The notes: generated from the letters alone by a model not told the origin. Shown: positions 17,594-26,836, counted from the stretch's first letter. The stretch: DNA of 64,000 nt from Clavibacter sp. VKM Ac-2873 (GCF_015351075.1 NZ_JADKRS010000001.1:1426001-1490000); one strand, 5' to 3'. Numbers and translations are program-made.

Positions 17594-17809
17594 ATGGCCC
17601 TCACCAACCTCCCCTACGACGACGACGCGATCCTCGCCGCCACCGAGTCCGCCACCGTCCTCGCGCGGGAGGTGCGCGACGTGCAGGTCGACTTCGCGAG
17701 CACGAGCGTCTCCGACGGCGGCGTCGCGCGCGTGACGGCGACGATCACGTGGACCGTGCCGGCGGACGAGGCCGTGCGGATCCTCGACGGGGCCCGCCCG
17801 CACGGCTGA
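17594..17809 (+). CDS. hypothetical protein, 71 aa
   Basis: I do not recognise this 71-residue product. It is acidic and soluble, with a helical N-terminus (DDDAILAATESATVLAREVRD) and a beta-type C-terminus (VARVTATITWTVPADEAVRIL). It lies 73 bases after the preceding small gene on the same strand and could be cotranscribed with it. The ribosome-binding site is weak (AAGGAC nine bases before the ATG). Third-codon GC usage fits a real gene. Confidence 0.55.
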   Translation: MALTNLPYDDDAILAATESATVLAREVRDVQVDFASTSVSDGGVARVTATITWTVPADEAVRILDGARPHG

Positions 17810-17889
17810 CGCGATCTGCATCCGCGCGCGTAGGCGGATGCGCCGCGCGGAGGACGACCCGACGCCCGGCCGCGGGAGAGGGTGAGGCC

Positions 17890-18537
17890 ATGACCCGACC
17901 CGACGCGTCTCCCGACCGCACCGCCGCCACCCGCCCGGCCCGCGACGTCCGACAGCCCGCGCCGCGGTCCGCGCGTGCGGACCTGCTGGCCGGCCTCCGC
18001 GCCACCGCGGTCGTCCTCGTGTTCAGCCTCCTCGTGGGCGGCCTCACCAGCCCGGCGCAGGGCGTCCTCCCGTCGTGGATGGGCTCGCTCGCCAACTCGG
18101 CGGGCGGCTGGAGCATGCTCGCCTTCGTCGCGGTGTGGCTCTCCCGCGCGCGCCCGCTCCTCGGCGCCGTGCTCGGCGCGGTCTCCTTCGTCGCGATGGT
18201 GGAGGCGTACGGCGTCGTGAGCCTCTGGCGCGGGATCTTCTTCTCGGACCCCCTCTCCTCCATGTGGATCCCGATCGGGCTGGTCGCCGGCCCCGTCCTG
18301 GGCGTCGCGGCGGCGCTCGTCCGGCACGCGTCGCGCCGGTGGGCGATCGCGGGCGTCGCGGTGCTCAGCGCCGTCCTCCTCGCGGAGGGGGTCTACGGGC
18401 TCACGGTGATCGCGGAGAGCACCAGCCCGGTCTACTGGACCCTCGAGATCGTCCTCGCGGTCGGCTTCCTCGCCGCGGTGACGCTGCGCGGACGGCACCG
18501 GGTCTCCGCCGCGCCGGGCTCGACGGTCGGCCGCTAG
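17890..18537 (+). CDS. DUF6518-like integral membrane protein
   Basis: The 215-residue product has a disordered 30-residue N-terminus and about six membrane segments. Features such as GGLTSPAQGVLPSWMGSLANSAGGWSMLAF resemble the DUF6518 family, a tentative recall. The function is unknown. The ATG at 17890 is preceded by GAGAGGGTGAGG. Its TAG stop shares the four bases CTAG (18534-18537) with the TAG stop of the convergent ABC permease. Confidence 0.75.
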   Translation: MTRPDASPDRTAATRPARDVRQPAPRSARADLLAGLRATAVVLVFSLLVGGLTSPAQGVLPSWMGSLANSAGGWSMLAFVAVWLSRARPLLGAVLGAVSFVAMVEAYGVVSLWRGIFFSDPLSSMWIPIGLVAGPVLGVAAALVRHASRRWAIAGVAVLSAVLLAEGVYGLTVIAESTSPVYWTLEIVLAVGFLAAVTLRGRHRVSAAPGSTVGR

Positions 18538-20060
18538 CCGCGCGTCGCGGCGATCCGCCCGCGCGCCCGCCACGCCACCGCGACACCCAGCGGCACGACG
18601 AGCGCGGCCCCGAGCGGCCCGACCGCTCCGACCGCGGACACGACGGCGAGCGCGGATCCGCCGGCCAGCAGCAGCGCGTCGGCCTGCCACGCGGCGATCA
18701 CGAGCGCGGACGCGTCGCCCGCCGGCGTCACCACGGGCGCCATGACGGAGAGCGGCAGCGGGCCCCTCGCCGCGTCGAACGCGCGGATCGCGACGAGCAG
18801 CAGCGCGACGGCCGGCGCGACGACGAGCGCCACGACGCCCGCGCCGCCGGCCACGGCGATCCCCGCCCCCGCGACCGCGCACACGACCCCGGCCGCCGCG
18901 GGCAGCACGGCATGGAGGAGCAGCAGCCGCCCGGTCGGGATCCCGTACAGCGGCGGCGCCGAGGAGACGTCGACGACGTGCCGGAAGCCGTCGGCCCCGA
19001 CGCCGAGCGCGAGGAACCCGACGACGGCCGCGGCGAGCGCGGGGATCACCCGGCCCGCGCCGGCGCCGTCGAGCGCCACCGCGATGAGCGCGCCCGACGC
19101 CGCGACCCCGAGGCACCCCGACGCCGCGCGGACGGGCGTCCGGAGCGCGCCGACGACGTCGCGCCGCGCGATGAGGGCCGCCGTCGACCGGCCGCGCACG
19201 GCTCCCCAGCCGCGCCCGATCCGCGGCACGGGTCGGAACCCGCCCGCCGCCATCGCAAGGTCGCCCGTGGTCGCCAGGGTCGTGGCCGTCTGCCAGCGCC
19301 GCGCCTGCGCGAGCAGGTCGGATCCGCGGAGCCCGCCGAGGAGCGCGGGCGCCGCCACGAGCGCGGCGAGGGCCAGCGCGGCGAGCGCGCCGAGCGCCGT
19401 CGCGACGCCGGAGGAGGGCGGCCACGCGCCGGTGCCGGGGAAGAGCGCGCGGACGGCGCTCCCGGGCACGACCGACGTCGGCACGAGCACCGCGAGCACG
19501 GTGGATCCGAGCAGCACGGCTCCCCCGACGGCACGGCCGCCCGGGCCCAGCCGCTGGCCCGCGAGCCAGCAGCCCGCGAGGATCACGCCGAGCAGCGCGC
19601 CGCCCGCGGTCCACGCGGCGACCGGTCCCGGATCCGCGTCGCCCGCGACGAGCAGCGCGAGCCCGGGCAGCAACGCCACGAGCCCGGAGAGCGCGGCGAG
19701 CCCGAGCGCGGATCGGACGGCCGGGCGCGCGAGGACGGCCGCGCGCGGCAGGCCGCTGCCCGCGAGCGTCGCGGTGAGGAACGGGGACAGGAGCGCCGGG
19801 CCGCGCGCGCCGCCGGCCACGAGGAGCGCCGGGGCGGCGAGGCCCGCGACCGCCGCCGCCCAGGCGGGCCCGTGCGCGCGGAGCGCCGCCGCCGCGGCCG
19901 GCTCCGCGAGCTCCAGCACGATGGCCCGCAGCACGGGGATCCCGACGATCAGCACCGTGAGCACGCCCGCGTACACGGTGTACGCGAGGTCCATCGGCGT
20001 GGCCCCGCCGCGCTCGAGCCGGAGCGAGCGGACCGTGCGGAGGGCGCGCCTCGTGCTCAC
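18534..20060 (-). CDS. ABC exporter permease-like membrane protein (DUF6297-like)
   Basis: Large hydrophobic protein of 508 residues with about twelve predicted membrane segments and no extracellular domain of note. It follows an ABC ATPase with a GTGA overlap (GTG start at 20060), so it is almost certainly that ATPase's membrane partner. The Ala/Gly/Val-rich composition gives no substrate motif. It may be an exporter of peptides or lipids, but this is open. An ATG 78 bases downstream is an alternative start. Confidence 0.8.
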   Translation of the reverse strand: MSTRRALRTVRSLRLERGGATPMDLAYTVYAGVLTVLIVGIPVLRAIVLELAEPAAAAALRAHGPAWAAAVAGLAAPALLVAGGARGPALLSPFLTATLAGSGLPRAAVLARPAVRSALGLAALSGLVALLPGLALLVAGDADPGPVAAWTAGGALLGVILAGCWLAGQRLGPGGRAVGGAVLLGSTVLAVLVPTSVVPGSAVRALFPGTGAWPPSSGVATALGALAALALAALVAAPALLGGLRGSDLLAQARRWQTATTLATTGDLAMAAGGFRPVPRIGRGWGAVRGRSTAALIARRDVVGALRTPVRAASGCLGVAASGALIAVALDGAGAGRVIPALAAAVVGFLALGVGADGFRHVVDVSSAPPLYGIPTGRLLLLHAVLPAAAGVVCAVAGAGIAVAGGAGVVALVVAPAVALLLVAIRAFDAARGPLPLSVMAPVVTPAGDASALVIAAWQADALLLAGGSALAVVSAVGAVGPLGAALVVPLGVAVAWRARGRIAATRG

Positions 20061-20716
20061 GCGGCGTCGCCGACGAGCGCGATCGACCGCTGCGCCACGG
20101 CGTCGCGGAGCGTCGGGCTGTGCGTCGCGAGCACGACCGTGCGGCCGGCGTCGAGCTCGGCGCGGAGGATCCCGATCACCAGCTGCAGCCGGTCGGGGTC
20201 GAGCCGCTGCTCGGGCTCGTCGAGGAGCAGCACGTCGTAGGGCCGCACGGTGGCCATCGCGAGCGCCGCCAGCTGCGACTGGCCGCTGGACAGCTCGTGC
20301 GGGAAGCGCCGGGCGAGGGGCGCGAGCCGCCACCGCTCGAGGTGCGCGGCCGCCCGGTCGCGGGCCTCCGGCGCGTCCATGCCCCAGGTCGCGGCGATCA
20401 CGGCGAGGTGCTCGCCGAGGGTGAGGTCGCGCGCCACGGGCGGGTGCCCGATCGATCCGGACACCGCGCGCCGGAACGCCGGGTCGCGTTCGTCGACCGG
20501 TCGGCCGCCGACCCGCGCGGATCCCGTGCTCGGCCGGGTGAGCCCGGCGACCACCCGCAGCAGGGTCGTCTTCCCGGCGCCGTTGGGCCCGGTGACCGCG
20601 ACGGCCTCGCCCACCGCGACCGAGAGGTCCGTCGGCAGGAGGAGCGGGATCCCGTCGACGACCACCGACACCCGCTCGACCTCGACCGCTCCGCCCATCC
20701 CGCCATCCTGTCGCAT
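20057..20716 (-). CDS. ABC transporter ATP-binding protein
   Basis: ATPase of 219 residues with Walker A GPNGAGKTT near 42-50, signature LSSGQ, Walker B VLLLDEPEQ and switch histidine THS. The signature LSSGQ and the glutamine after DEPE depart slightly from LSGGQ and DEPT but keep the catalytic glutamate. It powers the permease that follows with a four-base overlap. The start could be ATG 20716 or, with AGGATGG upstream, ATG 20698. It lies 26 bases after the SGNH hydrolase gene and may belong to the same operon. Confidence 0.88.
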   Translation of the reverse strand: MRQDGGMGGAVEVERVSVVVDGIPLLLPTDLSVAVGEAVAVTGPNGAGKTTLLRVVAGLTRPSTGSARVGGRPVDERDPAFRRAVSGSIGHPPVARDLTLGEHLAVIAATWGMDAPEARDRAAAHLERWRLAPLARRFPHELSSGQSQLAALAMATVRPYDVLLLDEPEQRLDPDRLQLVIGILRAELDAGRTVVLATHSPTLRDAVAQRSIALVGDAA

Positions 20717-20742
20717 GGGCGGTGCGCGGGGCGGCCTGCGGC

Positions 20743-21948
20743 TCAGCGCGCGACGGCGCCCAGCCCCGCCCGCGGCACCAGCCCGCCGTCCGCGAAGACG
20801 CGCGCCACCCAGCGCCGACCCATCTCCGCGTAGAGCTCCGCATCCGGATGCAGCCCGTCCGGCAGCGCGTGCCGCGCCACGTCGTCGGGCCCGTAGAGCT
20901 CGAGGCCGTCGAGGTGCGCGATCCGCTCGCCCGCGTCCTGCCGCACCCGCGCGACGTGCGCCACGTGCCGGCGCGACTCCGCCAGCGTCAGCGCTCCGCG
21001 CGGCACGTCAGCGGGGTCGCCCGCCGCGAAGCAGCGCACGGATCCGTCGTCGCGGAACTCGACGCCGGGCGGCCCCGGCACGTCCTCGCTGCCCGGCCAG
21101 AGGATCGACGACGCGAGCACGATCGGCGTGTCCGGGTGGCCGCGCCGCACCCGGTCGAGGAAGCCGTGCAGCGCGGGCACGAAGGTGCGCTGGTCCATCG
21201 ACCGGGCGCCCACGATGTTGATGCCGACGCTCAGCGAGATCACGTCGGCCGGCTCCGCCGCGATGGCGTCCGCGACGAAGGGGTCGAGCATGCACTGGCC
21301 GCCGAAGCCCAGGCCCACGAGGTCGAGGCCCGCCTGCCGGGCGGCGACCACGGGCCACGCGCCCGTGGGGTCGGGCGCCTCCACGCAGTGGCTGATGGAG
21401 CTGCCGTGGTGGATCCAGCGCGGCAGCCCGAGCGGATCCGCGGCCCGGACGGGCGCGTCGGCGGCGATGCCGACGAGGTCCACGAGCATCCCCTGCGGCA
21501 ACCACACGGTCACGGTCGACGGGCCGCGCCCGAGCCCGCCGAGCACGACCACGGACCCGTCCCCGCCGCCCACCGCCGTCTCCTCGACGGCGTCGCCCGA
21601 CGACGAGACCCGGCGCACGACGTCCACGGGCGAGGCGACCGCCGACAGGTCCGCGCCGTCGACCTCCGCGACGAACGTGTTGCGCGGCCCCGGGAGCTCG
21701 TCGAAGTGGATCCGCGTGCAGCGCACCCGCAGCCGCACCTCGTCGGCCTCGGTCGTGAACCGGATCCGCACCCCCGCCGCCGTCGACACCTGCGCCCGCA
21801 GCAGCTCGCCCGCCGGTGGGAACTCGCGCCATGCGGACTCGGGCAGCCGGATCGGCCGCACGCCGCCCGGCACCTGCGCGAGCCCGAGGTGGCCGTGGAC
21901 GCGGACGGATCCCCCGTCCAGCTCGACGACCGTGCCGCCCGCGCTCAC
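20743..21948 (-). CDS. SGNH/GDSL-family esterase with N-terminal beta-sandwich domain
   Basis: Two-domain hydrolase of 401 residues. The N-terminal part (about 1-160) looks like an all-beta accessory domain. The C-terminal SGNH domain has the block I serine in HHGSSISHC (GSS instead of GDS), block III GxN (VGIN) and the DGLHPD Asp-His pair. The architecture resembles the SsfX3/AXE2-type acyl and carbohydrate esterases. There is no signal peptide, so it acts on imported substrate. Its GTG start overlaps the alpha/beta hydrolase stop (GTGA). The likely role is deacylation of a sugar ester brought in by the MFS carrier. Confidence 0.85.
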   Translation of the reverse strand: MSAGGTVVELDGGSVRVHGHLGLAQVPGGVRPIRLPESAWREFPPAGELLRAQVSTAAGVRIRFTTEADEVRLRVRCTRIHFDELPGPRNTFVAEVDGADLSAVASPVDVVRRVSSSGDAVEETAVGGGDGSVVVLGGLGRGPSTVTVWLPQGMLVDLVGIAADAPVRAADPLGLPRWIHHGSSISHCVEAPDPTGAWPVVAARQAGLDLVGLGFGGQCMLDPFVADAIAAEPADVISLSVGINIVGARSMDQRTFVPALHGFLDRVRRGHPDTPIVLASSILWPGSEDVPGPPGVEFRDDGSVRCFAAGDPADVPRGALTLAESRRHVAHVARVRQDAGERIAHLDGLELYGPDDVARHALPDGLHPDAELYAEMGRRWVARVFADGGLVPRAGLGAVAR

Positions 21949-22775
21949 ACCTGCCCGCCCGCCGCGTGCGCGCGCACGAAGGCGACGGTCCGCTCGATGA
22001 CCTCGTCGCGCTGCGGGAGCTGCGCCCAGCCGTGGTCCGCGCCGTCGACCACCACGAGCTCCGCCCGGTCGCCGAGCGCCTCGGGCTCCAGGTACCGCCT
22101 GGCGTACTCGACGGGCACGAAGTCCTCCGTCCCGTGCAGGAGCAGCGCGGGGCCGCGGTAGCCGGACGCCCGCGCGTACGGGTCGAAGCCGAGCGCGTCG
22201 TCGCGCATGGCGGCTCCCATGCGCATCCCGGCGAAGTCGAACCAGCCGTCCGCGTCGAGGGAGGCGAGCGAGCGGCCCTGGATCGTGCCCGCCCGGATGT
22301 CGTCGACGAAGACGGCGGCCGTCGACCACATCGCGAGCGACCGGATCCGCGCCCCCGCCGCGGTCTCTTCCGCCGCGACGACCGACGACACGACCGCGCC
22401 GAGGCTCATGCCCACGAGGTGCACGTCGTCCGGATCCGCCTCCGGCAGCGCCCGCACGGCCTCGAGCACGCGCCGCGCGTCGGCCACGTCGCCCGTCACC
22501 GTGGTGTCGAGGAACTCGCCGTCGCTCTCGCCGTGCCCCGCGCGGTCGTAGGCGACCACGCCGATCCCCGAGGCCGCGAGCCGCCGCGCGAGGGCGACGA
22601 ACACGCCGGTCGTCTCCACGCGCGAGCCGCCGAAGCCGTGCATCAGCACCGCGGTGGGCCGCGGCCCCGCGCCCTCCGGCAGGTGCTGCGAGCCCCGGAA
22701 CGTCAGCCCGCGCACGCGGGTCTCGAACGGGCGGATCCGCATGACGCCCGCGCCGCTCACGCCGCCGCCGCTCAC
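21945..22775 (-). CDS. alpha/beta hydrolase
   Basis: Serine hydrolase with oxyanion motif MHGFGGSR, nucleophile elbow GMSLGAVV, catalytic acid near HGTEDFVP and histidine in DGADHGW. This is the acyl-peptidase or feruloyl-esterase-like shape. I place the start at GTG 22775, which overlaps the MFS stop as GTGA like the other junctions here (276 aa); an ATG at 22742 (265 aa) has the cleaner family N-terminus MRIRPF. Substrate unknown. The pairing with a second esterase and a carrier suggests stepwise breakdown of an esterified plant-derived compound. Confidence 0.85.
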   Translation of the reverse strand: MSGGGVSGAGVMRIRPFETRVRGLTFRGSQHLPEGAGPRPTAVLMHGFGGSRVETTGVFVALARRLAASGIGVVAYDRAGHGESDGEFLDTTVTGDVADARRVLEAVRALPEADPDDVHLVGMSLGAVVSSVVAAEETAAGARIRSLAMWSTAAVFVDDIRAGTIQGRSLASLDADGWFDFAGMRMGAAMRDDALGFDPYARASGYRGPALLLHGTEDFVPVEYARRYLEPEALGDRAELVVVDGADHGWAQLPQRDEVIERTVAFVRAHAAGGQV

Positions 22776-24085
22776 GCCACCGCCTCGACGGTCCGCACCG
22801 ACGCGGTCGCGGGCACCTGCTCGTCCTCCACGTCGAACGCCGTGCCGCGAGCGCGGCGGAACCCGATCCAGCCGACCAGGAAGCCCGCCGCCGCGAGCAC
22901 GGACACCCCGACGTAGACGCCCTGCGGGTTCAGCGCGAGGAGCGCCGGCGTCACGGCGTTGAGCCCGGCCGTCGCGAAGCGCGCCACCCCGTACACGGTG
23001 CCCTGCGCGGTCGACCGGAGCAGGGTCGGGAACGACTCCTGCGTCCAGACCTTCATGATCGTCTCGAAGCAGAACGCGCCCGCGAAGGTCGACAGCACCA
23101 CCGACACCACGAGCGTCGGCAGGCTGAACCCCAGGACGACCGGGATGAGGTTCGACGCCACCACGACCACGGATCCGACCACGAAGTACGGCATGCGGAA
23201 CCGCGTGTCCGCGACCGACATGAACCACAGCGCCCCGAGGACGGCGGCCGGCATCGCGAGGATCGTCCACGACTGGTACTCGTCGACCGGGATGCCGGCG
23301 ACGCTCACGGCGACGTACGTGCCGAAGCTCCCCGCCACGCTGATGGCGAGCGAGGCGAGCGTGTAGTACACGAGCAGGGTCACGAAGGGGCGGCGGTAGG
23401 CGGGGCGGCCGAGGTCGCGGATCCGCCCGCGCTGCGCCCGCACCGTGCGCGCGCCGTCCGCCCGCTCCGCCCGGGCGACGAGCCACGACGCCGACTCCGG
23501 GATGGTCGCGCGCATCAGCAGCACGAGGAGCCCGACGACGCCGAACGCGCCGAACATCACGTGGCCGCCGGTGGGACCCGCCTGGCCGAAGGCGATCCCG
23601 ATGACGACGGCGAGGAGGATGCCGAAGCCGCCGAGCAGGTTCGAGAACACGAGGATCTTGCCGCGGTTCCGGTCCGTGGCCGCCTCCGAGATGGTGGCGA
23701 GCGCCACCGGCAGGTCCGCGCCGACGCCGAGGCCGATGAGCGCGATCCCGGGCAGCAGCGCCGCGGACGAGACGCCGAGGAACGGCGTGGCGGATCCGAT
23801 GACGATCAGCGTCATCGTGACGAGGAAGACGCGGCGCCGGCCGAACCGGTCGCCCGCCCACCCGCCGAGGAGCGAGCCGGCCGCGACTCCCGCGGTGAGC
23901 ACGGCGGTGAGGTAGCCGACCTCGGGACCCGACAGACCGGGCCCTCCCGAGGGCGGCGCGAGGAAGAGCACGAGCGCGATGCCCACGCCCGTCGTGGCGG
24001 CGGCGTCGACGAACGTCGCCATGCCGCACACGAAGCCCACCCACCAGGCGTTCGGGGCCGTGCGGGCCCCATCGACAGCAGTCAT
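22772..24085 (-). CDS. MFS transporter, sugar-porter-like
   Basis: Twelve-helix major facilitator of 437 residues. The loop 2-3 motif is GGWAGDRFGRRRVF, the helix 4-5 region is GIALIGLGVGADLPVALATISE, and loop 8-9 keeps FMSVADTRFR. It resembles the metabolite:H+ symporter branch. AAGGAGT precedes the ATG. It is the first structural gene after the LacI-type regulator (110-base gap, same strand) and is followed by two overlapping esterase genes, so it probably imports their substrate. Confidence 0.88.
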   Translation of the reverse strand: MTAVDGARTAPNAWWVGFVCGMATFVDAAATTGVGIALVLFLAPPSGGPGLSGPEVGYLTAVLTAGVAAGSLLGGWAGDRFGRRRVFLVTMTLIVIGSATPFLGVSSAALLPGIALIGLGVGADLPVALATISEAATDRNRGKILVFSNLLGGFGILLAVVIGIAFGQAGPTGGHVMFGAFGVVGLLVLLMRATIPESASWLVARAERADGARTVRAQRGRIRDLGRPAYRRPFVTLLVYYTLASLAISVAGSFGTYVAVSVAGIPVDEYQSWTILAMPAAVLGALWFMSVADTRFRMPYFVVGSVVVVASNLIPVVLGFSLPTLVVSVVLSTFAGAFCFETIMKVWTQESFPTLLRSTAQGTVYGVARFATAGLNAVTPALLALNPQGVYVGVSVLAAAGFLVGWIGFRRARGTAFDVEDEQVPATASVRTVEAVA

Positions 24086-24195
24086 CCCATACTCCTTCGT
24101 ATGCGTGAGAGATCGCGACCCGGTCGGGTACCGGACGCGCGGACAGGATGCTACAACGATCTAGCGCTTCGTGTCCGTGCGTCTCCCGAGAAGCC

Positions 24196-25227
24196 TCAAC
24201 GCACCGGGCCGATCGACCCGCCCGCGATCAGCGCCATCGGCACGCGGTGCACAGCCGGCTCCGCGGCGCGGTCGAAGAGCAGCTCGACGGCGAGGCGTCC
24301 GAGCTCGAGCTGGGGCAGCGCGACGGAGGCGAGCGGCGGATCCAGCGCGCGGCTGATCGCGCTGCCGTCGAACGCGACCACGGACACGTCCTCCGGCACC
24401 CGGAGCCCCGCGCGGTGCAGCGCCTGGTAGGCCCCCGCGGCGATGGGGTCGTTCGCGCAGACCAGGGCGCTCGGGCGCGCTCCCGTCGACAGCAGCCGGG
24501 CGACGGCGTCGCGCCCGTCGTCGATGTCCCAGTCGTGCGCCACCTCCTGCACGCCGGCGAGCACCGCCCCCGCGTCGGCGAGCGCGCGTCGGACGCCCGC
24601 CAGCCGCTCCGCGAGCGCGACCGGCGCCCATCCGCGCCAGGGCGATCCGCCGGTCACGCCGGCGGGGAAGCTGCCGACGAACCAGATCCGGTCGAGGTGC
24701 CCGTGGTCGAGGAGCGCCCGGGCGGCGTCGGATCCCGCGGCCTCCTCGTCCGGCACCACGGCCTGGGCGACGCCGGTGTCCGGCACGCAGTTGAGCAGCA
24801 CGTGCGGCACCTGGTCGAGCAGCGCGGGCGTCCGCACGACGCGCGTGAACATCGACGCGTAGAGCACGCCGTCGATGGTCCGGCCGAGCAGGCTCTCGAG
24901 CAGCTGCTCCTCCTGCCGGTCGTCGCCCTGCGTGTCCACGGTGAAGAGGATCGTGTCGCGCTCCCGCAGCGCGTCGAGCGCGCCGCGCACCATCGAGTTC
25001 GCGTGCGACGTGCTGCTGACGAAGTCCGAGACGAGCGCCACGGTGCCCGAGCGGCCGGTGCGCAGCGTCCGGGCGGTCATGTTCGGGCGGTAGCCGAGCT
25101 CCGCGGCCGCGTGCTGGATCCGCGCGATCGTCTCCGTCGAGAGCCGCTGGTCGGTCCGCCCGGTGAGCGCGAAGGACACCGCGGAGCGCGAGACGCCGGC
25201 GCGCTCCGCGACCTGCGCGAGCGTCAC
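24196..25227 (-). CDS. LacI-family transcriptional regulator
   Basis: Repressor of 343 residues: N-terminal helix-turn-helix MTLAQVAERAGVSRSAVSFALTG, hinge region near 50, then a periplasmic-binding-like sensor domain with the family ending FDGSAISRALDPPLASVALPQLELG. It lies directly upstream of the MFS-hydrolase-esterase genes on the same strand and very likely controls them. I see no perfect LacI palindrome in the 110-base gap. GTG start; an upstream in-frame extension has no start codon. Confidence 0.9.
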   Translation of the reverse strand: MTLAQVAERAGVSRSAVSFALTGRTDQRLSTETIARIQHAAAELGYRPNMTARTLRTGRSGTVALVSDFVSSTSHANSMVRGALDALRERDTILFTVDTQGDDRQEEQLLESLLGRTIDGVLYASMFTRVVRTPALLDQVPHVLLNCVPDTGVAQAVVPDEEAAGSDAARALLDHGHLDRIWFVGSFPAGVTGGSPWRGWAPVALAERLAGVRRALADAGAVLAGVQEVAHDWDIDDGRDAVARLLSTGARPSALVCANDPIAAGAYQALHRAGLRVPEDVSVVAFDGSAISRALDPPLASVALPQLELGRLAVELLFDRAAEPAVHRVPMALIAGGSIGPVR

Positions 25228-25294
25228 GCGCCGTCGGGGAGCGGGCCCGGGCGCCGGTGCCGTGCGGCCGCCCGCGCCCTCGTCGCCGCTGACG

Positions 25295-25597
25295 TCAGAC
25301 CTCGAAGTCGACCGATGCCGCGGAGGCCACCAGGCTGCGCACGAGGGCGGCGACGCGCTGGTGCTCGGGGTGCGCGTCGTACGCGTCGAGCCCGGCCCGG
25401 TCGTCGAAGTCGGCGATGAGCACGACGTCGTGGCTGCGCGCGGATCCGACGACGTCGCGCCCCAGCTGGAACGAGCGGATGCCGGGCACGAGGCCGGGCA
25501 GCGTCCCGAGCGCCTCCGTGACGCGGGCGGCGTCGCGCTCGAGGGCGGCGGGATCGCGGTCGGCGAGCTTCCAGGAGACGACGTGGCGGAGGGTCAT
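25295..25597 (-). CDS. Dabb-family (stress-responsive alpha/beta barrel) protein
   Basis: Dimeric ferredoxin-like domain of 100 residues with the Dabb pattern LRHVVSWKLAD at the start, SFQLGRDVV in the middle and FDDRAGLDAYDAHPEHQRVAALV. Members are small stress-induced proteins or cyclases; the specific role is unknown. TAGGGT lies exactly six bases before the ATG. It precedes the LacI gene by 67 bases. Confidence 0.88.
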   Translation of the reverse strand: MTLRHVVSWKLADRDPAALERDAARVTEALGTLPGLVPGIRSFQLGRDVVGSARSHDVVLIADFDDRAGLDAYDAHPEHQRVAALVRSLVASAASVDFEV

Positions 25598-25644
25598 GCT
25601 CCGACCCTATCCGCGGGCGGGGTGCCGGGTCGGCGCGCGTCGGG

Positions 25645-25908
25645 TCAGCGCGCGTCGAGCGCCCGCCGCAGCCGGTCGGCGTCGATGCGCCAGTAGTTGT
25701 GCACGCGCCCGTCGATGAGGAGCACGGGGATCTCCTCCGAGTACCGGTCGGCGAGCGCCCGGTCGTCGAGGATGCTGCGCTCCTCGAGCGTCACCTCCGC
25801 GGCACGCGTCGCGTCGAGGCCCCCGAGCACCTGCGTCACCACCTCGCGCGCGTCGTCGCAGAGATGGCAGCCGGGCTTGCCGACGAGGGTGAGGACCGTT
25901 GCGCTCAT
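25645..25908 (-). CDS. glutaredoxin-family protein
   Basis: Thioredoxin-fold protein of 87 residues with redox motif CHLC in LVGKPGCHLCDDA (residues 11-15) and the cis-Pro region EEIPVLLIDG. These belong to the DUF836/glutaredoxin-like group common in actinobacteria. I start at ATG 25908, which matches the fold and has TACGCT six bases upstream; a longer frame to 25941 adds residues that do not fit. Confidence 0.9.
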   Translation of the reverse strand: MSATVLTLVGKPGCHLCDDAREVVTQVLGGLDATRAAEVTLEERSILDDRALADRYSEEIPVLLIDGRVHNYWRIDADRLRRALDAR

Positions 25909-25985
25909 CCGCCCAGCGTAGGCGAGCGCATCCGGCCCCATGCCCGGCGCCCCGGCCCAGGAGCGTCGCCTACGCTGACCCGATC

Positions 25986-26738
25986 ATGGTCGAGCAGGCG
26001 GGCACCCCGATCCTCGCGTTCTTCGACGTGGACAACACCCTGATCCACGGCGCGAGCGTGTTCCACCTCGTGCGCGGGCTCCGCGCGGCCGGCCTCCTCA
26101 CGGTGCGCGACATGGTGGGCGCGGGCTGGAAGCACGCGCGCTTCAAGGCGCGCGGCGAGAACGACCGGCACCTCGCGTCGGCCCGCGCCCGCGGCCTCGA
26201 GGTCGTCACCGGCGTCACGGTCGCCGACATGGCCGCGCTCGCGGACGACATCTACGAGCGGCACACCGCGCCGATGGTCTGGCCGGAGACGCTCGGCCTC
26301 GCGCAGGAGCACCTCGCGAAGGGCCACCAGGTCTGGCTGGTCACGGCGTCCCCGTCGTTCCTCGCCGACGTGATCGCCCGACGCCTCGGCCTCACGGGCG
26401 CGCTGGGCAGCGCGCTCGAGGTGCGCGACGGCGCGTACACGGGCCGCCTCGAGGGCGAGTTCCTGCACGGCGCGCACAAGGCCGCCGCCGCCAGGGGGCT
26501 CCTCGCGCGGACGGGCGCCGACGCCGCCGAGTGCTGGGCGTACTCCGACTCGCGCCACGACATCCCGCTGCTCTCGCTCGTCGGGCACCCGGTGGCCGTC
26601 AACCCGGACCAGGCCCTCGCGGCCCACGCGCGCGGGTCCGGCTGGCCGTCCATGCGGCTCCGACGCCAGAGCATCCGCGACGCGCGTCGGCGCGTGCGCC
26701 GCGAGGCCGCGCAGGCGGACGGATCCGCCGGGCGCTGA
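25986..26738 (+). CDS. HAD-superfamily hydrolase, subfamily IB
   Basis: Phosphatase of 250 residues, like SerB-type HAD-IB proteins. Motif I is FFDVDNTLIHG near 12-22, motif II is VTASPSF, and the motif III/IV region includes AYSDSRHDIPLLSLVG. The ATG at 25986 has TACGCT nine bases upstream. The basic C-terminal tail (RRQSIRDARRRVRREA) may contact membrane or nucleic acid. Phosphoserine phosphatase activity is possible but not shown. Confidence 0.87.
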   Translation: MVEQAGTPILAFFDVDNTLIHGASVFHLVRGLRAAGLLTVRDMVGAGWKHARFKARGENDRHLASARARGLEVVTGVTVADMAALADDIYERHTAPMVWPETLGLAQEHLAKGHQVWLVTASPSFLADVIARRLGLTGALGSALEVRDGAYTGRLEGEFLHGAHKAAAARGLLARTGADAAECWAYSDSRHDIPLLSLVGHPVAVNPDQALAAHARGSGWPSMRLRRQSIRDARRRVRREAAQADGSAGR

Positions 26739-26802
26739 ACCGCCAGGCGCTGACCCGCCGGGCTGCCGATCGCCGCCCGCTGGGCGACCCCGCACGCACG
26801 AA

Positions 26803-26836
26803 GAGGACGCCGCCCCGTCACCGGGTCGGCGTCCTC
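26803..26836. terminator. terminator between HAD gene and bS22 gene
   Basis: GAGGACGCCG (26803-26812) pairs exactly with CGGCGTCCTC (26827-26836), extended inward by CCC/GGG. It lies between convergent genes and could serve both, with a C/T-rich tail to the right. Confidence 0.75.

Noticed and set aside
24085-24195. LacI operator before the MFS gene
   Set aside because: The segment around 24150-24172 has short palindromic words (GATC, CTAG, AGCGCT), but none forms a convincing symmetric LacI site.
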